From: Dimorphilus gyrociliatus
Lineage: Eukaryota > Annelida > Polychaeta > Dinophilidae
Direction: 5' to 3'
NCBI GenBank assembly: GCA_904063045.1
Contig: CAJFCJ010000021.1
Coordinates: forward strand, 496,001 to 560,000
Length of the DNA stretch: 64,000 nucleotides
Positions 11,201-23,700 of this stretch are shown in pieces; within the stretch, counting starts at the first letter, position 1; every line of letters starts with the position of its first letter. The position numbers and the translations under genes were made by a program. A model generated the notes under the pieces. The model had not been told where the DNA came from. It worked only from the letters and a program-made list of their open reading frames with translations, and ran no database searches.

Positions 11201-13981
11201 TGGTGCCCTGTTGGATGTTGACTGTCCAGAAGATGCAATCAAATCTCTAATGATGGTCGTAAGAGGTCAATTCTCGATGGATGAACTTGTCGATGAGGTG
11301 GAGAAGCGTAACAGGCTAAAATTACTTTTACCATGGCTCGAGAATTGTATTAGAGAAGGAAGCACTGATGCCGCCATTCATAGTGCTTTGGCGAAAATAT
11401 ATATCGACAGTAATAATAACCCTGATAGATTCCTGAGGGAAAACCAATTTTATGATTCAAAGATTGTTGGAAAATACTGCGAAAAGAGAGATCCTCATTT
11501 AGCTTGCGTAGCTTACGAAAGAGGCCATTGTGACATGGAACTTATTGATGTTTGCAATGAGAATTCATTGTTCAAGAGCGAAGCACGTTATTTAGTTAAG
11601 AGAAGAGACCCAGAACTATGGGCTCATGTTCTACGAGAAGAAAATCAATTCAGAAGACCGCTTATTGATCAAGTAGTCCAGACAGCACTTACTGAGAGCC
11701 AAGATCCTGATGATGTTTCAATAACCGTCAAAGCCTTTATGACGGCAGACTTACCGAATGAATTAATTGAACTATTAGAAAAATTGGTTTTGGAGAGTTC
11801 AGTGTTTAGTGAACATAGGAATCTACAAAATCTTCTTATCCTTACTGCCATCAAAGCTGACAAAACTAAAGTCATGGAATATATTACCAGATTGGACAAC
11901 TATGATGCTCCCGATATTGCGAACATAGCCATCAGTTCTGAGTTGTATGAGGAGGCATTTGCCATTTTCAAAAAATTTGATGTTAATACTTCAGCTATTG
12001 ATGTCCTTATTGATCAAGTGAACAATCTTGATAGAGCTTACGAATTTGCTGAAAAATGCAACGAACCAGCCGTTTGGAGCCGCTTGGGAGGAGCTCAGCT
12101 TAGTCACGGTTTAGTTAAGGAGGCGATTGATTCCTACATCAAAGCTGATGATCCAGCCAATTATATGGACGTTGTAAAAGCCGCTAACAAGAGCCAAAAT
12201 TGGGAAGAATTGGTTAAATATCTCCAAATGGCTAGGAAGAAGTCGAGAGAAACACTTATTGAAACGGAGCTGGTCTATGCCTATGCGAAAACCAACAGGC
12301 TTGCTGATTTGGAGGAGTTCATTTCAGGTCCAAATCATGCTAACATTACCCAGGTAGCTGACAGATGCTTCACTGAAAAGATGTATGAAGCCGCAAAACT
12401 TTTATATAACAATGTTTCAAATTTTGCCCGTTTGGCAATCACTCTCGTCCACCTCGGTGAATATCAAGGAGCTGTTGATAGCGCTAGAAAAGCAAACAGC
12501 ACTCAGACCTGGAAAGAAGTATGCTTCGCTTGTGTTGAACAAGAAGAGTTTAGACTAGCTCAAATGTGTGGTTTGAACATTGTCGTGCACGCTGATGAGC
12601 TAGAAGAGTTAATTAATTTCTATCAGGATAGAGGATATTTTGAAAAACTTATCAGCTTACTGGAGGCTTCCTTAGGTCTTGAAAGAGCGCATATGGGAAT
12701 GTTTACAGAATTAGCTATTCTCTACGCTAAGTACAAGCCACAGAAAATGAGAGAGCATTTGGAATTGTTCTGGTCTAGAGTTAATATACCGAAAGTCTTG
12801 AGAGCGGCTGAACAAGCCCATCTATGGTCCGAATTGGTATTCTTATATGATAAATACGAAGAATACGATAATGCTGTTATAACCATGATGAATCATCCGT
12901 CTGATGCCTGGAAAGAAAATCACTTTAAAGATGTTATTACTAAAGTAGCAAATGTAGAATTATACTACAAAGCTCTCCAATTTTACATCGATTATAAGCC
13001 ATTGCTGTTGAATGATTTGCTGATTGTCCTAACGCCCAGGATGGATCATACTAGGGCCGTAAACTTCTTCCAGAAGAAAAATCAATTGCCTTTGGTTAAG
13101 CCCTACCTTCGCTCCGTACAAAATTTGAACAAAAAGGCAATTAATGAAGCACTTAATCAGTTACTAATCGACGAAGAGGATTATCAAGGATTACGCACGT
13201 CAATTGAAGGATTTGACAATTTCGATACTATCAGTTTGGCTCAGAGCTTAGAAAAGCATGAATTAATTGAATTCCGTAGAATTGCAGCATACCTCTACAA
13301 GGGCAACAACAGGTGGAAGCAATCTATTGAATTGTGTAAGAAAGATCATTTGTTTAAAGACGCTATGACATATGCTGGCGAATCAAGAGATGTTGATCTG
13401 GCTGAGGATCTCATGGGATGGTTCCTCGAACAGAGTAAATTTGAATGCTTTGCATCATGCCTGTATCAATGTTACGAACTTGTCCGACCTGATGTCATAC
13501 TCGAACTGGCCTGGCGTCACCGAATTATGGATTACGCTTTCCCTTACTTTATCCAGGTGGTTAGGGAACTGTCTTCAAAGGTATTCAGATTTACTATAAG
13601 CTTGTAAAATATCTAAGTCCTATTTGACTCTAAACAGGTTGAGAAACTAGAACAATCTGAGGCATTACGAAGCGAAGCGGAAGAAAAAGCTGAAGAACGT
13701 CCAATTGCCTTGAGTGAGTATTTCCTCTACCCTCTCAAAAAATGCTAACAAAATTTGACACGTATCTTATTCCTTTAGCTGAACCGCAATTAATGATAAC
13801 GGCCGGACCGGCAATGGGTATACCACAGCAAACGGGTGCCATGTATAACGCCCCAGCCCAAGGAATACCAGCAGGAGTACCAGCAGGAGTACCAGCAGGA
13901 GCTTACATGGGTAACATGCCTAATTCTACCGGTTATGGAATGGGGATGATGCCACCTCAAGGGGGCTACGGAGGCATGTAG
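8259..13981 (+). CDS. CLTC: Clathrin heavy chain (1702 aa)
   Basis: Five exons: 8259-8303, 8726-10327, 10398-13580, 13638-13713, 13779-13981; 5,109 nt, about 1,702 aa (vertebrate CHC17 is 1,675). The first exon gives [15 protein letters not shown], the conserved start of the seven-bladed N-terminal propeller that binds adaptor clathrin-box motifs. The family string [11 protein letters not shown] follows in exon 2. The rest is the alpha-solenoid leg (heavy-chain repeats), proximal leg and trimerisation region. The C-terminal tail keeps QLMITAGP, equivalent to the QLMLTAGP site at which Hsc70 starts uncoating. The tail then departs from vertebrates: three GVPAG repeats and a Met/Gly-rich end. 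Clathrin forms the triskelion coat of endocytic and trans-Golgi vesicles. The first intron (422 bp) splits the propeller coding sequence after codon 15. Confidence 0.98.
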
Positions 13982-13984
13982 AAA

Positions 13985-14384
13985 AATAAATTAGAACTGT
14001 TGTATGCCATGGTATGTTACTTATGTTTCTCATGATTATGTATGCCTGTGTGCGTGGTAGGGTGTCGCGTATATGATTTTTCCGATTGCCTACATATTCT
14101 ATATCTCGCTAATATTATTCTGTTTTTTTTGGTTGAAATTGTGCATTCCAGAATTGTTAACCGTAATACTTTATGTGTGTAGCACCGTAATATTTAAAAA
14201 ACGTTGTAGTTGAATAACGGTAACATATTAGCTAAAGCATGTTCTCTAGGAGGCACATCGTAGGCAAATCTTCTTTATATAATTCCATATATATGTATAA
14301 ATACTAAATACATATATATGTATTATATAGATATATATGAAAAAAAGTTTAAGTACTTCACTATCTTTGATCATGTGTAATAAA
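13985..14384 (+). terminator. Clathrin heavy chain 3' UTR with candidate polyadenylation signals
   Basis: AATAAA occurs only 4 bases after the stop (13985-13990), which is too close to act, and again at 14379-14384, about 400 bases downstream, which is the likelier signal. Between them the DNA is AT-rich and non-coding. Confidence 0.4.
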
Positions 14385-14744
14385 ACTTCATATTTGTGCC
14401 ACCGTATATCAATCGTTTTCCATATGAAAAATAAGGAAACTATTAACTTCTTTCAAGTCGGTTTGAAAAAAATGCGGTCGAAAATTTGATGTGAATATCT
14501 TTATATTATTAAATAAATTATACTGAGATATTCTATTCAACTTTTATAAATCTTTCGGTACACTTACGGATAAACAGATGGCGTTGTTTCAATAAAACAA
14601 GAATCTTTTTTTATAAAAATAAGTATTGGTATATTAAATAAGACTCGTATAAAATGTAAGAAAGTCTTAAAACACTAACAAATATAAAATAGAATAAAAT
14701 ATTAAATATTTAAATTAATTCTTTAAGATTAATATTTTCAAAGT
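14385..14744. other. Intergenic stretch between convergent clathrin and receptor A genes
   Basis: AT-rich, no open frame of interest. It should hold the 3' UTR of receptor A (minus strand). No clear minus-strand AATAAA was seen here, so the 3' end of receptor A is undefined. Confidence 0.5.
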
Positions 14745-17700
14745 CTAATAATTAGCGCCATAACCGCCGTAATAATCATATTGTCCATCTCCATATTGGC
14801 CATTTCCGTAATTGCCCATGTCTCCGGTATTATATCCCTGCGAATAGTCATTATAATCGTCTTCCTTCTCTTCGTAAAACATAAATTGTGAGCCAGTTTG
14901 GCTGTTAACAACACTTCCAGCAATTTGTCTTTGAATTCCTAAGGTTCCACTTGCCTGCAGTTGACCAATTCCGTATGGAGAATAACCTTGATATTGTTCA
15001 TTAGGATCTCCATTGTACATATTGCTTCCTGTGATAGCAGCAGCGCCTGCGCCATTTCTTCTTGGTGACTTGCTTGGGGCTCGTTTTTTGCCTTTTTGTT
15101 TTTTATTTCTTGGAGGCCTCTCTGGACTCTTTGATTTTGGTGCCGGCTGAATTACTGGCTGAGCTGGAGTCTGGCCCGGATTAACCATCTGAGGAGACAG
15201 ATTTTGATCAATTTGACCAATTTCTCCATCTTTTCCCTTTTTGTTTAATTTCTTGGGATGTTTTCGCAAATAATGCCATCTCGCCAACACTACTATTAAA
15301 CCAATAAGAATAGCACCACCACCGGCGCCTAAACATGCATAAACTATAGTATCTTTGTTATTAGAGTTCAATTTTCGATTTTCGCATCTTTTACCCTCAA
15401 ATTGTGTATGACAGGTACATTTTTGTTCTCCGTTAGCTTCATCTTCGCAAATACCCCCATTCAAACAGTAAGGTACCATATCTTCTCCTTTCAGTGCCTG
15501 AGTTGCATTAGGATTTATTTTCTCCAATTTGCAAAGGGGTATGCATACTTCATTAATTTTGTCTTCAGCTGACGCATCAGTGGACGCTGTGTTTGGGAAA
15601 TATGTTTTCGTGCCATCTATTCCCCTATTTCCCGGACATGTTTGACATTGACTGTTTTTATCATTGAATTGAAATTCGTCATAACCACATTCTGTACAAT
15701 CTACTTTATTTGATGTTGTATTGAAGAACAACTTCTCACCATTATCACAAACTTTGCTTGGTGAGAATGAAAAGACAATTGGTTGACTTTTCGGATCTGC
15801 AGCATCTAAGTCACCAAGCTTTCCTGTGGCCAAAGCCACCTGCAGTCTATCATTAATTTCTTTTAGTAAATCCTCCTTCTTATTGCCTATGGAAGAAGCT
15901 CCAAGGTCATACTCCGCGATGGCACTTCCCTTTCTAAAACCTAAGAATAATAGTTGATATGTAAATGAAATATCAGCTAAACCACTTCTGAGAGCTGATA
16001 AAATGTTATCTTTATTTGTTTCATATGTTGTTGTACCGGGGATAATAAGTTCAGGAGTGTAAACTATGGATGTAAATCTAATAGTAATTCTGAAGATATG
16101 TAAATTAGCCGCTTCTGTACAATCTTTGACGCTTGTGCTTGCCGTGCGTTTAGTTGTATAGAAACCAGGACATTTTTTGCATTTTCGAGCTGGCGAACCA
16201 AGATAGTAACCTTGATCGCATGGTATACACCTATCATCTGTATTTGACCAATGGCCCTTAGTACATATTCGTAGATCGCAGTCTTCTCGCCTTTTCGTTC
16301 CTTCTGTGTCAGTTGTTCTTCCAATCGGACACGCTTGACATTCGTAGGCAAATCTTGTTACTTCCTTAGCAAAATCATTAAAATCGTTATCTTTGTAAAA
16401 GCCAACTGGGCATTTCGAGCAGGTGGTAGTTTTATTGTCCTTAAGATACTCTCCTGATCTACAATAGCTAACACATTCGTCTGTGGAATTAGAGCCTTTT
16501 CTCTTTGTGCCTCTTAATGCTCCGCATGAAATGCACACCGTATTATTAAGCACTTCATTTGATGTTTGATATTTATCGTAATCGCAATCGACACATTTGC
16601 CTGTATCCCCATCCCACTCTTGTCCTGAATGACAATCAGTTTCTCTGCAATCGTCTATGCTAGTACTACCTTCAAAAAGAGTTTGACCTCGGAGAAAGTT
16701 TGTCTTCTCACTACAAGAATAGCACTCAGTCATGAAGGGTGAAAGGAATTCTTTATCGTCTTTATATGTGCCTTTAGGGCAATTTTCACAATCTGAACCT
16801 TTCAAATATTTTCCAGCTGGACAAGAGGCATTACAGAAACTAATGTCTGTGGCGGCTGGCTTTGTTGTGTTGAATCCGGGATCACAAGCGGTACAATTGA
16901 CATCTTGTGTCAAACTAAAACTTCTATAAGTTCCTTGAGGACAATCAACACATTGATCTTGTTCATTTTTACAACCATCACCAATTCTCTTTTGACCGGC
17001 TTTACATTTTATTCGACAACAATCACTAGATGCCTGTGCTCCAGTCTTTGCTGTTGTTTTACCCTCCGGACAGCTCAAACATCTATTATCAATTTTATCA
17101 CGACTGTAAAAGCCGTATGAGCAGTCAACACATTTTCCCCCTGCCCCTAATTGCTGACCACCTGGACAAGCAGTAGAGCATTCCGTAATGGAAACAGATC
17201 CATTTTTTCGGTTGTCCGTTCCAAAAGGACATGGTTTACAATAAGTTTTACCTTTTTCTTCTTGATAGAATCCTGGTTTACACATAGTACACTTACTACC
17301 ATCCCACATTGATCCTTTTTCGCAGTTATCTGTAATAATAAAAATAAAGAACAGGATAATTGTTTTCTCCTTTTTTTTTTAATATAAGAATTTACCATAG
17401 CATTCATCTTCAGCTCGAGCTCCTATGTTATCGGTTGTTTTTTCGTTGGGGCATTTCTTACAGGCACTCTCTGTTGAATCGGTAGAATAAAAACCAACTT
17501 CACAGAAATCACATTTTTTTGTTTCTTTGTTGAAAACTGTTCCAGATGTGCACTTCACACATTTATCACCGGAAACTTGATAGTTTTCATCACAAGAATA
17601 TTCCAAGGAAAAGGAAAATCTAGAAGTGTCAACGTTTTCAGCGCCAGCAATATCCGGCTCATTAAAGACCTCAGTCTGCAGTACCATTTGAGAAATCATA

Positions 17701-20700
17701 TCTTCTTCTCCCTTTGGGTCTGCTAGATTAGTTATAGTGGTAGTAACTAACGGTCTTTCTTGATCAGCGCAGTTTACGTCAATATCAAAATTACAAGTAC
17801 CAGATATACAATGATAAGTATTTTCAGCATTGTCATCCGATTGCTGCTTCGTATTAAATCCCGTAGTAACTCTATTCTTTAAGATATTCTTGACATTATC
17901 CTTACATAATTTACCCAGAAGATGATATCCAAATTTCACAACAGATTTATAGCTAGGAGCTTTGAATGAACTACACTGTGGGAATCTAAATTTCTCATAA
18001 GGTCTTGTACTATCCCAAGTTCCAGTTGGACCACAAGTATAATAATTTGGAGTGTCAACAAGAGGATGGAATGTATCTTGGCACACTAATTTAGCATAGG
18101 CATATAAAGAGTCACGAGCGTAAACAACAGCTCCGTTCTTAGGTGCTTCCGGCATTTCACAAGATGAGCCTCTTACCCAAATAGTAAATTCACATTTCGC
18201 CCTATTTAAATCATCATCTGTGGCAACGTAGATAATTTCTGTGGCACCAAATCCGAAAGCAAGACCAGGTTCATAATTTTTAGCAACGTCCTTAGATGTG
18301 CCTTTAACTATTGGTACTGTCCAGTTAACAACTCCAAAACGTTCAGCATTGTTTGAAACTATTGTAGACGGACAATTTTCAAAAGTTGGTGGCTCTTTGT
18401 CAATTGTTTCATTAACGCAAACTCCATTTTTGAGAAGAAGACCCTCAGGACAATCATTTCGGCCTCTAGTAGATATCAACTGTTTAGAAGCGCCACTTTG
18501 AATATTATACAAATCCCAGTCTTTCGCAATATTTTCTATATCTAGAATGTTTTCAGGTTGAGTGTAGAGTTTGATATAATCATCAGAAAGGAGTTTATCA
18601 TATAATAGAACCAAGCTCATATATCCAAGGAAACCACCATTTGGGACCGATTGCTTAGTGTCTTTATTAAATTTATCACCCAACCTAACCATTAAGTAAT
18701 CGGATAAGATAAAATCTTTAGCAAAGTCTTGCTTGTTTACAACACGAATTGCGTCAATACGAACAACTAATTCTGCGCTATCACCAGACCATTTAACAAT
18801 TAGATTGTGCCATTTTCCGTCATTAAGAAGAACCAAATCAGTGAAATTGGCATTTAATGAAGTGACTACTGAATTTGACTCATTTTTCATTGTAAGCGAT
18901 ATAGATCTCTCATCGATAGTCATAAAAAATCCATCAAGTATATCAAGAGAAGTTTCTGATCTAACTTGATAGGCTGTAAAAAAGTTTCCTGTATCATCCT
19001 TCTCTGCATATCGAAGCCAGACGGAAAATGTAAAACCATCACTACCCATTGCCACTGGAAAGTAAGTGACAGCTGCACTATCTTTTGATCCTCTACCAAA
19101 ATATATATCAAAATTTCTATCTATATCCCTTGCGCAAAGTGGTCCCATTTTACCCGGAGGACAGTTGCAAAATCCTTCATTGATACTGTCGATACATCTT
19201 CCTGGTAGAGGTCCACATTTGATATTAGCACAATCATCGATGTTCGTTTCGCATTTAGTGCCAGTAAATCCTGGAGAACATGTGCATTTGTATTTTTCAT
19301 TAGTTGAGAGTCTAGTGCAGGTAGCTCCGTTTTGACAGATAACAGCTCCCTCTTTACAAAAATCCCTCTCAATATGACAAAAATCTCCAACATAGTTTTC
19401 ATCACATTCGCACTTTACTATTCCCAGTTCAACATAGCATCTACCAGAATTTTTACAAGGATTTGCTACCTCGCATATATCTTTACCTTGACTGCAAAAA
19501 TCACCAAACGTTCCTTGAACGCATGCGCAGTAAAAATTATTTTTTCCAGGTAATGAAAAGCAAGTGGAGCCTTTCAAACATTGATTATGATTGCAATTAT
19601 CAAGAAGATTCTCACAATTTGTACCAGTGAATGAAGATCCACACGTACATTCGTATTCTCCCCTAGTCTTTGGTGTACATGTTCCGCCGTTTAGACAAGG
19701 ATGTGAATCACAGCCATTGATTTCCTTAGAACAGTTCAAACCTTCGTAGCCGTTACGACAATCGCATGTAAAACCACCAAATTTATTTATACATTTTCCA
19801 TTGACACATGGATCAGGTGAACAATTATCTTTCGTCTCATCACAATTTTTACCTGACCATCCAAAAGTACAATTGCATTTATAGCTGTTTTCACCGTCTA
19901 TACATATTCCACCATTCTTGCATGGGTTGTCCTTACAGTCATCTCTGTTGTGTTGGCAATTAAAACCTTCGAAACCAGTTTTACACGATCTACAATCGTA
20001 CAGCAAAGGATATCTTTCATTCCTGCAGGAAATGGAATTGAAAGGATTCTCACAAGGTTCATCTTCAACACATTCGTCGATATCGTGGCACAAGTACCTG
20101 TCCAATGTTCTATAACTACATTTATAACGAACCTCATAATCCTCACAAGTTTTGTTGTTCGTTTGATTACTATTTAAGCACAGTAGACCGAGAGTTATAT
20201 TTTTGCAGTCGTGGATCAGATAATCTACATTTTTAGGATCATCATGAGATAATTTGTTTTTAGCGATTCTACATTCCATATCTAAAATAGCTTCCTTCTT
20301 ACGACTGCAAACTAGGCTACCGTATCTTTTAAGGTGATTATCAACATGTTCCACGTCATCCCCATCTTTCTGGTTGGTATCTCCGTTTAACCATACTGAC
20401 CAAAAGTATTCATCTCTATATCCATCGGGACAGAGACACTTTCTTTGAGCATTTGGATAATCAAAGCGGCATTCGCTGCGTGCTACAGCACAAGGATTAT
20501 TTTTACACACATCCGTTTTAAGGGTTTCGCATCGTTTCTTATTTCCTTCAGCAAAACTAGGACATTTACATTCAAAGCCATTAACTTTATCGATGCATGT
20601 ACCACCATTAAAACACGGATTTGGATCGCAATCATTAATATTCTCAGAGCAATCGTCTCCTGTAAAACCAGCGGCACATGTGCATAATCGTCTTATGTCT

Positions 20701-23700
20701 GCACCTTCTAATTCAATTGCTTTACAAGTCCCGCCGTTCATACAAGGTTTCGTTGTACAGATTTCTGTAACTGGTATATTGCACTTGTCACCCTTATAAC
20801 CTCGGTCGCAAACACATTTAGTAATTTCGTTATTGTTGTATGCCGGATCGAGATCGAGACAACCGCCATTGATTCCACAATTATCATTAGTTACACAATC
20901 GTCTGTTTCATTTCCACAATGTGTGTCCAAGGTATACGAATTTTCTTCAACTTCATTTCTTTGTAGGACGTATGAATCGTCGTTATTTGCTAATTCACTT
21001 TTTTCATCATAGAGAAAGCACAGATTAGTCGCATCATGAACAATAGCCCATTTACACCTATTGTCGGCTTTGCAGAGCTTTGCACAATCGTCTTCCCGTG
21101 AATTCCTCGAGATTTCTTTAATCTCGAAGGCTTCTCCATTAACAACAATCTTCTTCTCTAATTTCTCAATTGTTATTTTTATTCTCTTTTTACACGTACA
21201 TTCGAAATCATTTACTAAATCTTTACAAGTTGAATCGTGCTTGCAAGGTGAACTTGCACAGTCATCTATATCCGTTTCACAGAAACGGCCAGTATATCCT
21301 TTATTGCAAATACAAACTCTAGCTTTGCCGACAGTTTTACATGAACCGTGGCCGTTGCAGAAATTGCTATCAGTTTCACAATCTGTTATTTCAGTACAAT
21401 TCTCTTTAAATTTTGCACCTTCAAACTCTGTAGTGTTAGTTCCATAACAATCTTGACAAATTGTAGATTTGCTATTCTCTGCGAATGTTCCAAAAGGACA
21501 TTTGATACAGGGTTCAAAGCCGTTTGATGAAAAAGTTCCCGGTTTGCATTCATCTTTACAGCCGCTTACATCAGTTACACCTGTTAATCCATTTGTTGAC
21601 GTGCCTGCAGGACAAGGTGAACATAGGGTTGTCGAATTAAAATATTCATTCTGCGGGCATGGGTTACAGGGAGGTAATCCATTTTGCGATGTGTATCCAA
21701 CAGGACATTCATCAAAACACTGCGACTGAGAGAATGCGCCCAAAAAATACGTTGACTTTCCGGCAGGGCAAGGTTTACACTCAGCCGTTCCAGCTTCAGT
21801 TTGATAAGTTCCCACGGGACATTTTTCACATATCCTTTTTTCGTCATTAAACTTGAAACCATTAGGACAGATTAAACATCTATCAACTTCATTACCGTCT
21901 TTTGTTATTTTGACGGTTTGAAAGCCACTTGGACAATATACTCCACTCTTTTCGTCTCTGATAAAATTAAGTCCATTTTTAACTTTTTCCAACTTTGAAC
22001 AACCCGAGAATTCTGGAGTATCTGATATTCCAGCAAAATTCTTAAATTCACTTTGAACCTCGCTAACACAGTTTTCAAGGTTTTCTATATTTTCTGTTCT
22101 CGGTCCAACAGCCACTGTAACTATTACCTTCATTTCATTAAAAGTAGTTTCGAAGGAAATAACTTCAATTGATATTGTTCTACCAAAGCATCTTGAATGA
22201 TCTACTAGCTGGTTTTTAAATGATTCGCTCTTTACGGTATCTTCAAAATATTTATTGAACGTATCCCGGCAGGCGTTTGATATTTGCTTAACTGTGCTAG
22301 TAAGCTTTAGTCTATACAGAAAGTATCCAGACAAAAAGTATTGAATACCGCTAACAGGCTGACAATTATGAATAACGGGAATCAATGTGTTAGGAGGAGA
22401 AAATACATTTGGTTTTGAACCATCAGGTCTCAACTCTTTGTAGCCTTCGTCGTCCTTACATTGATATTTGAACTGTGTTACTGTCTCAAATTGTTCATTT
22501 TGGGAGGAGACTTCTCTATAAAAATACCTGCCATCAGAGCATCTGAAGAGTATTTCAAAGCCATTGTCCACTTTTGTAATACTATTAGCCCTCGCGTTAT
22601 CAGGCTGATTTATAAATTCAGGCCGGCATCGTTCCGCTTTTACTGGTAACAATAGCTTGCAAGAGAGTTTAGTACCGTCGTTGGCAGTTGCAGTATAAGT
22701 TGAAACAAGGGTTTTACCAATGGATGAATATCTTATCTCAAGCTTTTTAGGATCGTATTTTTCACTTATTTTGTTATCTAAGCCTCCTCCTGTAACTTCA
22801 AAAGTCTCAAGATGATTTTTCTTTGAAATTGTGAAAGTTTCGCTAGTACATGTTATTTTTTTTTCATCATTTATCTTCAATCGAATAGTAACTGAACAGT
22901 TCGCCGAATTATTATTGTGATCGTAAGCATACCACATAAGTACAGTTTCCTCACTCGAATCATAAGGCTTACTTAAATCATAACCCTCTACTTCAATTCT
23001 AGCAACTGCACCAGAGTTATCCGTTACATTAGGAAACGGAAGGTCTAAAAGAGTTTGTTTCCTGGCTACAGGTGGTGGTTGCTCCTGTTCACAATTGGTG
23101 AACTTAGGAGGCTCTACATCGACACAGACGGGAACGGTTCCATTCCATTTACCTTCTATACACACTAAAGGTTCAGGAGGATTAGGTGCATATCCCTTTC
23201 TATTACAAGTAAAAGTGGCTAAGGCTCCGTCTTCAAATGAGGTTACATGAGTTTTCCCTTCGTCAGGATGCAATACATCCTTTCCATCGCATTTTGTACC
23301 CTGGCATATCATATTGCCGAAATCCCATTTTCCTGTCTTAGTACAAACGGCTATGGTTGGTCTGTCAGTTAATGGGCCTTTACCTTTTGGCGCGAAATTT
23401 GTTTTGCATTTCACTTCAAATTCAGCTGTGTATGTTGTATTAGTTGGTACTCCATCCACACCTGACAAGAGATCCCTTGATGGAGTTCCACAATCAATGA
23501 CACCACATTCTAAAGAATCTCCAACTAGCCTATAACTTTGCGTACTTTGATCGTAAGCACATTTCACTTTTCGATCTTCCTGTTTGCCAAGTGGAGTGAC
23601 ACACTTAAATGTTAACTCTGTGTTAGGATCATAATTGAATTCTGTTGTTGAATCTTTATAGGTTGGAGGACTTTTATATGATGACTTGTCAAACTTGCAA

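Noticed and set aside
8695-13607. Several antisense and alternate-frame reading frames over the clathrin gene
   Set aside because: Shadows of a highly conserved coding sequence.
17379-17395. Continuation of receptor A's large frame past 17396
   Set aside because: A GT donor at 17395 and an acceptor before 17329 restore the cysteine-rich repeat pattern; the extra residues are intron.
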